NCBI GenBank assembly: GCA_000231825.2
Contig: JH720314.1
Span: forward strand, 124,001-188,000
Direction: 5' to 3'
From: Tetrahymena elliotti 4EA
Lineage: Eukaryota > Ciliophora > Oligohymenophorea > Hymenostomatida > Tetrahymenidae
Length of the DNA: 64,000 bases
Shown piece by piece: positions 51,081 through 62,424 of this stretch. The translations under genes and the position numbers were made by a program. The notes under the pieces were generated by a model. That model ran no database searches and was not told where the DNA came from. It saw only the letters and a list, made by a program, of their open reading frames with translations. Within the stretch, counting starts at the first letter, position 1. The number at the start of each line of letters is the position of its first letter.

Positions 51081-52277
51081 TCATTTAGCTAAAGCAGGTT
51101 TTACATCATCCATTCTAATTAACTCCTCAGCTTATCTTCTCATGGATTTATTTTCCATAACAACACTAATTCTATTTTCAACTTCTTTTTGCTTTTATAA
51201 TTCCTTTTCTTTTTATTGCTTAAGGACTCTCATTTGTTCAAGAACTTTCTTATTTTCTTCAATCCTTCTCTTCTCTTCTTCAACGAACTTAAGCATATCT
51301 TGCTTCTTACATTTAATGAATCTGTATAAGACTCTAATTTCTTAGGTATGTAATAATAAGGGATCATCAGCTATTTCAGGCTCTAAATAGAAGTAAATAG
51401 GGAGTTGAAGCTCCTCACGGGGATTCAATAATTATTGATTAAAGCAAAAGCACTAGATTTTACTGAAATATAGTGAAGCATCTTCTGGAAAGATATTGTA
51501 AGTAGCAAATCCTTTTTATCAAAAATTAAATTTTCAAAATCAATTTTATGTCATAAAAAATAACTTTAGTTAGTTTATTTAATAAATAATATTCTCTCTT
51601 CAAGTAAGTAAAATGCTTCAAATTTAACGCTTCTTTTCATCCAAAATAAAATTATTTCATTTCAAGCTTTATTAATCCAACTAAAAGTGATAGTTTTTTA
51701 TTTTAAGTTGTATATAAATGTACCAATAACTGGATCAGGTTCTTTATTATGGGCTCTATAGAAGACGAGGGCAGTTTCACCTGCATTAACTATAACTTCA
51801 TCCTAAACAGGCTCAAATTCCCAATCTACTTCAGGATCAGCTTCTGCCTTGAAGACAACTCTGTATTTCTTATGAATATGTACTTTGTTTTTATAATTAA
51901 TTGGAGTTTTATTTATGTGTAATAATAGGATTAATAAAATGGGTGTTAAGTAAATTTCTAATGACTATACATTATTTATCTTTCATTGAGTAATCTTTTT
52001 GCTCAAAATTTCCTGATAGACCTACATGCTCACAAAATAACTTATAAAATGGAACCATTGCATAGCACAAACCAAAAACAAATGCATAAAGACCAAAATT
52101 ATAGTAAGTATGAAGTTTTCTTTCATCTTTAAATTAGCTAGAGTTGTTCCAAGGCTTTGATGGTTTTTTGTAGAATTTACTAAAGTTAAATAGCTGTTAG
52201 TTTTTGCTTAAGCTACGAAATCCATTTTTTTAGATGTTATTGATAGGTACAGCTATAAATGCTTTGAAAACGTTCAT
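51081..52277 (-). CDS. COX11: Cytochrome c oxidase assembly protein COX11
   Basis: Three exons (52277-51971, 51882-51724, 51511-51081), 298 aa; sum divisible by three. COX11 delivers copper to the CuB site of Cox1 from the inner mitochondrial membrane. Basic N-terminus (targeting), one span at about 60-78, then VPFYKLFCE with Cys82. The beta domain has VVFKAEADPEVDWEFEPVQ, VNAGETALVFYRAHN, DPVIGFATYNIFPEDA and the copper motif KIQCFCF (Cys176, Cys178), followed by LLNPREELQLPIYFY. About 75 residues after the domain form a strongly charged helix (EEEKRRIEENKKVLEQ), absent from typical COX11. The splice to GFATYN was chosen because it restores the conserved block exactly. Confidence 0.9.
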
Positions 52278-53181
52278 TTTTAAGTTTGGTAGTTTATTTG
52301 ATGAGATATTAAAGTAGCACTTTAAATTTTTTTATAGAAGTTTATTGTGTCAGATATTCTTTTTAATTTTGTTAATGAATTAATCAATACTGAATGAGTG
52401 TTAAAGTAATTAAAATTCAATTTTACAAATACTAATGTTTAATATGTTATTACAAATCAAGGTAATAGGTAACCTAAGCCAATAGATATTATACTGAGTG
52501 TAGGTACTATTTTTGTTAAATTTTAATTTGTGTTCGAAATACATTTCCCAATTTGCATGAAATCATTAAAATTTAATAAATTTCTACTTTTATAAAATAT
52601 TTAGAAAAAATACATCAAATTTATCAATTAATTCTTTACATCTTATCAGGTATTTTCTTTGTTGAAATTTTAATAATTTATACACAATAATGATGACAAT
52701 CAGCATTTCTATCAATTAATTTAATTTCTAATGAATAAAAAATAAAATAAATTGAGTATTCTCAACTATAATTCTGTCTTTCTAGACCTTTCTTAATTAT
52801 TTTCAATTTACTTCAATTCCTTAAACTAATTTAATTGTAATACAATATTTTAAAAGTAATTTCTATTGTAATACTTTTTAAAATTACAATAAACAGACTA
52901 ATTTTAATAGAGCGAGTGGTATAACTTCAGAGTTTAAAATTTAAACAAAAAATTTTTTGGCGAATTTTAAAAATGATTGGCTATTTCTCTGTTTCGAACC
53001 AAATTAAAATAAATTTGATAGGTATTTACCCAATTTGCCAAAAAAGCTGAAACAAAATGAATACCTTTTAAAACACTGTATAACATGAAGAAAATTATGT
53101 GATGACAAAATTATAATAAATACAATAAAGTATTTTTTTGGTTTAGACATATTCGATTTTTTAATAAAATTTTAGAAAGAT
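52278..53181. other. AT-rich spacer
   Basis: Between COX11 and the next minus-strand gene. A short less AT-rich patch (52905-53010) has no clover-leaf fold. Nothing else seen. Confidence 0.55.
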
Positions 53182-55830
53182 TCAAAATGAATGATCAACT
53201 TTGTTAAACTAATTGTTTCTGATTTATTATGCAATCTGATTTATTCTTTTAGGAGAGCAAATAATATTTTCTCTTTCGTAAGAGGAATTGATTCTTATTG
53301 CTGCACATTTCTTTAAATATTTCTCCTTTTGAATCATGTTATCTTAGTAGTTGTTTCTGTTGTTATATTCTTCTTCAAGATATTTGTCTCCTTTAAAAAT
53401 TTTTTCCTTTTAGATTTGATAAAAGGATTACATAGTTTTGTTAGTTTTTTCTAAATTAGTTCTTGATATCTATTATTTTAATTCCTCCAATCTTTTCTTT
53501 CTTTAGGCTTCACTAGATGACATTCTTGTAGAGAGTAACTTTTTAGCTTCTTCTTTAACTTGGTTCTCTTAAATCTCTATAATCTACATCCTTTCTTCAA
53601 TTTCTTTTTATTTTTTTTCAAACTCTCTATTAATTTCATTTATGTTTTAACTCCTCTACTTTTCAAGTTACTTTAAGAATTTAACACTTTGACTGTACTT
53701 ACTGGCTATTTCTCCTGCAATTTATTCTTGAAGTTATTTTTATAATTCGTATTATTTCAAAAGGATTTAGGCTTTTTACTCATTTTATAATTTAGTTTTT
53801 TCTTAAATTACTTACATCATGCTTTCTCTTTTTTAATTTTTCATTTCCATACTTTCATCAAGCCTTTAAACATCTTCTAATTTTTATTTCATCTCTTCAT
53901 CAGCATTAATTGCATTTTATTCCCTCATAATTTATAATTTTAATTGGGCTTGCTTGTCTCTTTCAAAAGACATGAGTTGCTTAATTTCTTCTTTCTTTTA
54001 CTTAATATTTAAAAAGTGCTCATCTTCTTATTATATTTTTAAGATTATTTTATATCTTCTATTAATATCATCTTCTTTCTATTATAAATGCTAATTCTTT
54101 TTCTCTTCGATATAATTATTTCTCATTTTTATTTTCTCCAGCTTATTTTAAAGGTCCTCTTGCTTTCTTTAATTTGTTAAAATCTTTTTTTTCTTTAAAG
54201 TCACTTACAAATTTGATTATTCCTCTTCATATTTTAAAGCTTCATTGATTCTTAAATTAGTTAACCTCTCCTCTATGATCAATTTTTTTTATATTTTTTA
54301 TTAAAAATCATCTTTCATATATCTCGTTTTTTAATTTTTTTAATTTATTGCAGGTTGTCCATAATTGCTATATCCTTGCTCTTAATTACTCTGACTCATC
54401 TCTGTTTTTTAATTAGCAGAACCTTCTAACTCTATTATTTTTTCTGCTAAATTTTCTCCATTTTCCTTATTTATATAAGAACTTTCTTTTGATTAATTCA
54501 AAGCGTTAGAAATGAACAATGAGTTTCTCGATGTTTGATTACCTTCTTATTATTTATGCTATCTAGTAGTATTTAACTCATTATGAAATGGTTGCTTTTG
54601 AGGCGAATATGATTAATTTGGTGATTTAGTATTACCTCTTAAATTTGTTTCACTGTTCTTTACTTTCTTAGATTAGTCCATGTTTTGGCTATTATCTAAT
54701 TATGGATGACTACTTTATAATTTCATATCTTCTATAAAATTGCTACCTTCATTATTCATTACAAGACTGTTTACATAATCTGATTTATTTATATCTGATT
54801 ATTAAACTTTTCTAACTCTACCTCTAGAAGAACCTCCTCCTTTCTCTATATCAAATTCACGATAGTATTTTGAATGAGTAAAATTCTAATAAAACTTCTC
54901 TATTTTATTTTATGCTGAAGCCTTATTTTTTTATTTTTTTTACTCTAAAAGAATTCTATCTCTCTCTTATATAATAGATTCTATTTTATAAAACCATTCA
55001 TTCAAAGCTGTTAAGTACCTTCTCATTTGCATTTTTGTTGATTCTTAAATATTGTAAAAATCACTAACTTAAATCCAATTTTTCATTTCCTCTCCTTTTA
55101 AATCTAAATTTTTTATTGCTTCAAGAATAATTGGATCTTCTAGGTTTAACACTTGTTAAGGAGAGAATCTACTTAATTGTTATAGAATCCATTCTGATTT
55201 ATTCTTTCTATAAACATTTTAAGAGACTGCTGTATGCGTCTATTTAATTTACTTATTAGTCATTCTTAGCTCTGCTAAATCTCTCATTTAAAGAAATTAT
55301 TAAAGCTTTAATGTAGGAGACTGACTCTTTCCCATAACTTTAGACCCTACTTCTGTATATTTTAGAGAAGTATTTTACTAGAGTTAAGCTTAAGTAGAAT
55401 TATCTGTTTATGAATCAATTTTATAGTTTTAAGAAGTAGTCAATCCTTTGATTTGTTGCAATTATAACTAATAAGATTTGTTCATTTATTCTGCTTTCTT
55501 TTAGTCATACTAAGTTATTGATTATCCTAGAGAGACTTTTCCATATTGATATTAACTTTAATTTGGATTTTAAGGAGAATTAGATCTAATTCTAAAATTG
55601 TTAAAAACACGGATTGAATCTTTAACAGGTTTCTACTCATCTCCTTATTTTTCTTTAAAAAAATTCTGAGCTGCTTTTAGCAATATATAATTTTAATTGA
55701 GAACTTCAATCTCTTCTTTACTATTTTCAGGATTTAAATTAATTTTTTAGATCACAGGACTTGTTAGCTGCTATTCAACATTTAATTCATTATTAGATTA
55801 GTTTTATAATTTGATTACTTTAAGATGCAT
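53182..55830 (-). CDS. Coiled-coil protein, 882 aa, unknown function
   Basis: Uninterrupted ORF of 883 codons in the ciliate code, rare here for its length. Residues 1-240 are polar with many Gln, Ser and Asn. Residues 240-380 look folded and helical: LEDPIILEAIKNLDLKGEEM, then MRRYLTALNEWFYKIE. Residues 380-545 are disordered, with a small RGRVRK patch near 400. Residues 550-830 are a long coiled coil of Lys/Glu/Gln-rich heptads. The last 50 residues have YLEEEYNNRNNYQDNMIQKE. No membrane span, signal or known domain. Likely a cytoskeletal or ciliary filament protein, by shape only. It is divergent from another coiled-coil gene. Confidence 0.8.
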
Positions 55831-56513
55831 TTCATGTAAATTTATATGTAATTTGTGTTAATAATTAATTTGCTTATTTTTTTATAAACTTAAAGTTAAA
55901 ATGTAAAAGCTCTACATAGAATTAGAGAAATGAAAAGACTCTTCACCAAAATTATTTTTTCTAAAATAAATAAATTAAAAAAATATTCAATAGGATTAAA
56001 ATTTCATCATTAATTTTCATCTTAAAAAATGAAAAGCTTTAATTTAAAAAAATACATTTGAAATTATTATTTTGTAAATGATTTTAAATATGATCAAAAA
56101 TTTCAATTTTATGTTAAAACTTAAATAAAACTCCTTTATCTTACTTAACTCAATTTTCTATTTATTTTTTTAAACATGTTTATTAATAAATTATTAATTG
56201 TTCTATTCATTTTTATTCTTTATATTTTATATCCATTTATGCATTAAATTTTGAAGTTTGTTCATAATATTTTTTTAAAATTGTTGTGAAAAAACATGGA
56301 ATTATAGATCGAATTTTCAAACGAATTATTTTAAAAAATATCATACTTAATTTGAAATAGATTTGTAATGTATTTATTCTTGATGATAAAAGCTATCAAA
56401 AATATTTAATCACAAATCAACTTTAATAAATAGAGTTTCGTTAATAATTAAATATAATTAATTTCAAAATTTTTAATAAGATATATTGTTAATTATAACA
56501 AAAATATTACTGG
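55831..56513. other. Divergent AT-rich spacer
   Basis: Between the starts of the two coiled-coil genes. No motif recognised. Confidence 0.55.
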
Positions 56514-58766
56514 ATGAGCACAACAGCCAATAATTAATATACCTTAAATAATAAAAATTTAGCAGCCCTATATGGTTTAACTGCAACTACTTTAAACTAG
56601 AATAAAAATGAAAACACCGCATAGATTAATATTCAATAGGAATAAAATAATTCTTCTTAGCTAACAGATTTGAATATAACACCATATATCCCAAAAATAA
56701 TCAACAAATAAGCATATTAGGAATCTTTGAATTTAGGCTTGGATCAAACAAAAATCTAAGATAGTTAAAAGTAGCATAAAAGAGTAAACACATTTGATGG
56801 TAAAGTGAATAATTAGATTTAAGAATCAAAGTATAATTTTGATTATATGAATATGATTAATAATTCTAACCTTCAAAACTTATAAAATTTATAAAATGAA
56901 AGTTAAACATAAGATTTTAACCATACTAAAAATGCTTAACAGTTTCTCAAGCTAGAGAGTAATTATTAAAATTACAATCTTCCTGACACTATTTAAAGTA
57001 GTAGGACTCCGGCGTTTATTCTTTCAAATTCTAGTCTAGCATCCCCATAGCAAGGTTTTAGTGGGTTAATTGATGTATCGAAGAATGCGCAATAATTCTA
57101 ATCACCTTAAGAAATTGCAGAAGATTCAAAAAATCAAAAAAAAACTCAAACAAATAACTTATAAAGTAAATAGGAATTGAATTTAAGTGTAAAATTAATT
57201 GAAAGTTTTTCACAAATTAATTATTTTTTGATATTTAGGAATAAAAGTATTAAAATTTGAATGAACAACAATTCAGTTAATAGGAACTTTAATTTATAAA
57301 TTTTAAGTCTCCATAAAATAGCCAATAAAATATGCTTTAAATCAATAATCATTTGATATAGTCAATTCCTAATTCTTATTATTTCAACTCCCAAGCTACT
57401 ACAAAAAACTATTCAACTCCTAAAGAATAAAATCAATATCTTAATTTTACTCCTTAATAAGAAATACAAAGCATACTTAAATATAGTAGTGATGTTTAAA
57501 ACAGTAATAGTAGGTAAAAATTAATAGTATAAATAAAATAACCTTACACTCAATAAAATTAATAGAGCAGGACATAATTATGTTTAGAGTTGTACAAATA
57601 GTCCAAGCACATAAAAGAAATATTCTTAGTCTCATAAAAGATTAGAGAAACCAATAAAGTCATTGAATGTTTCACATAATTTAGAAGATTTTTAATAATA
57701 ATAGCAAGAAGTCTTAAATGAGTAACAAAGATAGTTAAATTAATAAATTAAAAAAATATAATCTCTCCAGAATTCTTTTGTTTAGATTAATGATAACTAG
57801 AATGATATCTCTAATTAATCAATCCAATAAACTTCTAGAATTATTTTTAATAACTAAGCCAACCAACTTTAAAGCTCTGATGTAATTGTTATTTTTTTCA
57901 CATAAACATTTTAATAATTGATAAACTTTGTTAGAATAATTTTGATATAGAAACTAACATATAGTTAATGAATGATTTGTGGGCTAAGATTTAAGTTGCT
58001 ATAAAAACAAAATTAATAAAGCAAGTAAATATTTAAATTATTTTTTTCTAGTTATTTAATAGTTTTGTATTTATTAGAAGTAACTTAATGTAGAAGATTC
58101 TAGAGCTCTTGATTAATTAAAGTAAATGAATAGATTTAGAATATATATTAATAGTTTACATTGTTTTATAAAATAAAGTACAGTGAAATAGCAGCTTTAA
58201 TTTTATGAAAAAGAACTTAAGCATAAAGAATAAGTAGCTGAAAAATATTAAAGAGAAAATGAATAATTAAAGTCATAAATTCAAAATTTGACAGATAAAA
58301 TATCTTATTTGAGTGAGAATTTGAATGGCTTCTAATCTGAATAACTATTAATAATTAAATCACTCTAAAATAAATTGATAGAAAAAGAAAATTTTATTGT
58401 AAATCTTTAGCTACAGTTTAAGAAAAAGTAAAAAATAGATTTAAATACTTCTAGGTCTGAAAGAGATAGTGAAATTTTACATTTAAAGTAGTTGTTAATA
58501 TAGAAAACAGATGTAATAACTGACCTAAAGATTAAGAACTAAATGCTTAAAGAAGAAATAGTACAACTAGGATAAACTTAAGTATAAAAAGAAAACACAT
58601 ACCCAGAACAAAGCTAAATTAGCTAAAAGAAAAAGTAATTAATTTTTTCAATTTCAATTTTAACAATAAATTCTGTTAAATTAGGGAATATAGCCTATTG
58701 AAGCAAAAAGTTAATCTATTAGAAGAAGACATAAAAAGATTTAATGATGAAATCAATTTAAAATGA
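56514..58766 (+). CDS. Coiled-coil protein, 645 aa, unknown function
   Basis: Seven exons (56514-57188, 57239-57513, 57566-57881, 57935-58024, 58078-58121, 58179-58634, 58685-58766) with consistent phases. Residues 1-330 are Gln/Asn/Ser-rich and likely disordered, with short motifs such as TPYIPKIINKQAYQESL and repeated STP/SPQ sites. Residues 330-460 have amphipathic segments (NIQLMNDLWAKIQVAIKTK). Residues 460-645 are a regular coiled coil with Leu/Ile heptads (LKSQIQNLTDKISYLSENL). No catalytic or membrane features. Its partner and place are unknown. Confidence 0.78.
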
Positions 58767-59370
58767 TAAAATATGATGTTTGTCTATTTATTATTTAATT
58801 TTATTTTTTTACATGATTGAAGGTTTACAAAATTTTATTTTTATATTAAAACTTTATTTTTACAATTTTAAATTGATTTTGTATTAATTAATTTTATATT
58901 TTCTAATATTTTATTATTCAAAATAAGTTAACAAAAAGAAATTTCTTTCAAAATTTTTTTTGATTTATTTTTAAAAATAAAAATTGTTTTTAAATTATTA
59001 ATTTGGATTAAGTGTTTTTTGAATTTTAAATCTCCTGGAAAACTCTAAAAATTTTTGAAAAATATTTTAAAATACCAAACTAAATGGCAATTTGAATTAA
59101 AAATTTTATTTAATATATTTGATATTTTTAAATAATTAAGCAATTTTAAACGTTTTGATAATTATTATAATTCAAATACAGATATTTTAAATTAAATTTT
59201 AGCTTAGATACTTAGAAAATAGAATAAAAAATTATTAAATCAACTTTTAGAAAATAATTAGTTTGATAAATTTGAATTAATTTCTTAACTTAAAATTAAA
59301 ATAAAATGAATTTACTAACTTTAATTGAAAACATTTTAATTAATAAAAATAAACATAAAAACAAGTAATT
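58767..59370. other. Convergent AT-rich spacer
   Basis: 3' flanks of the coiled-coil gene and the reductase. Nothing recognised. Confidence 0.6.
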
Positions 59371-60272
59371 TCAAAGACTTGGATTTAAAAGCTTGCGGAC
59401 TTGAGGTGATAATAAAGTAAAGTTAGGGAAAGTTAAAACTGCACCTCCATCAACAATAATAGTTTATCCAGAAATATAACTGGCTGCATCTGAAGCTAAG
59501 AACATAGCACATTCAGCAATATCACTTTTCTTTCCTAATCTGTTAAGAGGGATGGTTTCCTTCAATGATATGCTTAAGCCACCTTCAGGAGTTAATTTTT
59601 CAAAGCCTGCAGTTCCATCAATAGCACCAGGAGCAATACCATTAACACGAATACCTTGGCTACCTAATTCAACAGCTAAATGTCTAGTAATTGCATCAAT
59701 AGCGGCTTTAGCAGCACCGGCATGGGTTTGTCTGATATTTTAAACAAAATTTGTAGAATATACTCAATGATTTTAAAATAAAAAAATATTTATTACAATG
59801 CTACTCCACAGACTTAAAGTGTAGAACTAATGTTGATAATACTTCCACCTCTTCCTTTTAAACACTTGGCATGTACTACCTTAGTTACTAGGAAAGTACC
59901 TTATAAATCAATTTCAATAACAGTCTTAAAAGCATTTGCACTCATACTCTCAAATGGGACTAAGAAATTTCCTGCAGCACCATTAATAAGGACATCTATT
60001 TTACCAACCTTTTCAATAAAGAAATCAACAGCCTTTTCAATTTCTTCTAGCTTTCTAACATCACAAGTAGTTCCATATATTTCAGATGATCCAGATTCCT
60101 TTTTTAAGCTTTCGATTGCTGCTTAAATATTTGGAAGCTTTCTGCTCATAATGCAAACTCTAGCACCATACTTTAAAAAGCCTAGAGCAATACCGTAGCA
60201 AATACCAGTAGCTCCACCTGTAATCAAAACAATCTTTCCATTGAGGAATCCTGGCTTAAAAGTGCTTTCCAT
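59371..60272 (-). CDS. DECR2: Peroxisomal-type 2,4-dienoyl-CoA reductase (short-chain dehydrogenase)
   Basis: Two exons (60272-59797, 59731-59371), 278 aa. It reduces 2,4-dienoyl-CoA with NADPH so that polyunsaturated fatty acids can enter beta-oxidation. Cofactor fold: ITGGATGICYGIA (residues 17-29), ARVCIMSRK, TCDVRK, INGAAGNFL. Instead of the usual SDR Tyr-x3-Lys it has THAGAAKAAIDAITRHLAVE, and then GIRVNGIAPGAI and GTAGFEKL, as in DECR2 rather than general SDRs. The end has PLNRLGKKSDIAECAMFLAS and IIVDGGAVLTFPN. The last three residues are Pro-Ser-Leu, not a classical SKL peroxisomal signal. Codon use is less AT-rich than neighbours, suggesting good expression. The intron splice gives CGVALQTHAG. 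Confidence 0.9.
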
Positions 60273-60512
60273 ATCTTTTTATTTAAGTACTATAAAATTT
60301 TGTTTCTACTATTTATTGTTAATTAATTAATTTAATTAATATTTAGTTTAACACTACTTTCTTGTCAGTTTTTATATTATTATTAAGAATAGGATTAAGG
60401 TAGTTGAAATAGTGATATATATATTTATGACGATATCATCGCACTTTTAATTGCGAAATAAGTGTCATCAGAATATAGTTAATAGTTTGTTACTAAAAAA
60501 GGAAGATTCTGA

Positions 60513-60842
60513 ATGAAAAAAGAAAAACAAAAAGTTGAAAAGGATAGTGAAATCTAAGAGGTAATTTCAAAAAATACTAATTATAAGAATTACTAAAACA
60601 ACTTACTCAAAAGTTAAAGTATTAATTTAATTCTTCATTAAGATGCAACAAAAATTATTAATTTAATTAACTAAATTGAATTTTTTATGAAATTACATAC
60701 ATACATTTAAGAAATTTTAAAGGTTAATCTTTAATCAAAATCAAAAATATAAAAACATCAATTTTTAGATACTTTTTTTTCTAATTATTAGAGTTATTTA
60801 TAATAAATTTTACATTTTATGAAAGAATATTATATAAAATGA
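60513..60842 (+). CDS. Likely short gene, 109 aa, unknown function
   Basis: ATG to TGA frame of 110 codons in the ciliate code. Lys/Glu-rich start (MKKEKQKVEKDSEIQEV), then amphipathic helices (LHQDATKIINLINQIEFFMK; SYLQQILHFMKEYYIK). The helical pattern resembles a small coiled-coil adaptor. It is wedged between the reductase start and the Gln-rich gene end. An alternative GTAATT donor-like site after codon 16 means it could also be a first exon. I recognise no family. Confidence 0.45.
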
Positions 60843-61021
60843 CATGACTTTAGTTAAATGATTTAAAGATTAGATTTTTTAAAGAAAAATTACAGTTTTT
60901 AATTTAAAAGGTATTATTTATTGAAAAATAAGGATTTGATTAAATATTGATAATGATTAATCTGAAATAATTATTATGATAAAATTCATTAATATTTTGG
61001 TTAGTTTTGAAAGTTAAGTAC

Positions 61022-62115
61022 TCAATTAAATTTATTATTAATTTTATTTACAATTTTACAAACCCTTTATTCATAAAATTAAGATATTTAAACATTATTA
61101 TTGCTACTATCCTTAAACGGCTATTTTAAGCTATGCTTTACAGAAATTTATTAAAGTTAGTTTAAAGATTTATTATTTAGGTTTTGTAAAGACATTTGCT
61201 AGAGCATTTTTTTTGTTTGGTTTTCTTTATCTTCCTCAGATACTTCTTTTATTTAATTTTTAAGGGGTGTTTTTGTTTATTATCTGTTTTACTTTTACTT
61301 TGGATTATTTTCCTTTTATTTTTAAAAATATTTTCTGTTTTAAGAAGATCTCAATGAATCTAGCTTTTATTGAGTAAAAGATTTTATATTATGTTGCTAA
61401 TCCTTTGAACAATTATTAATCAAATTTTATATTTATTAAGTTTATCTACCTCTCTATTATAATTAACCAATATTTTAGATTTAATCAATATTTAATTGAC
61501 CAAAAACTTTTTAGCTTAAATTGGCTTGATTAGATTATATTTTTTATTAATTTTTTATTTCTTAACATTAGTCTTAGTTCTACTAAAATATTTAAGAGTA
61601 CTTTTTTTTACCAAAAAGGCTTTCTCTAAGCTCTTCTGAAGTAGGATTTTGATATGCAGATTGACTTTTCTTATAAATTTATAAATGGAATTGCTACTAT
61701 TAACATCCCTTTTATTTTTCTACTGATTAACTTGCTTATTTATTTTAAGGCATTTAGACTATATATCCTTGATCTAATTAGCTATTCACTGAATAATTTT
61801 AATTAGATTTATAAAATACTTAAAATGGAATTTACAATTTTAGGAGCATATATTTATTTTTGAAAGGTAGAATTAGTTTATTGAAGGTTAAGGAGGGATT
61901 TATATCTATTGCTCAGGTTGAAAGGAATAGTTTTAATGAATTTATATATTAGGACTGGCTGGATCTCTAATGTATTCTCTATTAAAACTAGGAGTCTATT
62001 CGTTTAAAGTAGTTAATTCCAAATATCTTTAAGTATCAACTCTTGGAGACTGTAAAGTAAATTATGAAGAGTTGTTAAAAACAGCTTCAATTATAGACTA
62101 GCTAGATAAATTCAT
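61022..62115 (-). CDS. Gln/Asn-rich protein, 351 aa, unknown function
   Basis: Two exons (62115-61820, 61781-61022) joined by a 38-nt intron, sum 1056 nt. The standard code hides this gene completely because nearly a quarter of its codons are TAA or TAG. N-terminus MNLSSQSIIEAVFNNSSQ, then TPSFNREYIRDPASPN and PEQQIQIPPQPS. The middle has QNPTSEELRESLFGKKKYSQ. The rest is Gln/Asn/Lys-rich and probably disordered, with short helical stretches. No membrane span or domain. Confidence 0.68.
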
Positions 62116-62424
62116 TTTGGAGATTTATTATTGCAGTTTTTGCAATTAATTATTATATTTTTATTAATTACTTTTGTTTTATAAATTAATTATTTCATAA
62201 TAAATTTTAAGTTTAAAATATTAAATGTATACAAATCAATCATATATTTTCAGTAACTTTTATATTAAAAAAACTAACAAACACAAATTATTTTAATTAC
62301 ACTAACATTTAATTAAAAGACGGTTAAATTTTTTAACTCTTCATAATTTATATTCAATCTTTGAACAAATTACAATCCATCTAATGCACAATAAATAATA
62401 GATATAATTTTTACTTTTTTTTTT
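62116..62424. other. AT-rich spacer
   Basis: Between the anoctamin end and the Gln-rich gene start. Nothing recognised. Confidence 0.6.

Noticed and set aside
52905..53010. tRNA-like patch in the COX11 upstream spacer
   Set aside because: A TTCGA is present but no acceptor stem, D arm or anticodon arm can be folded.
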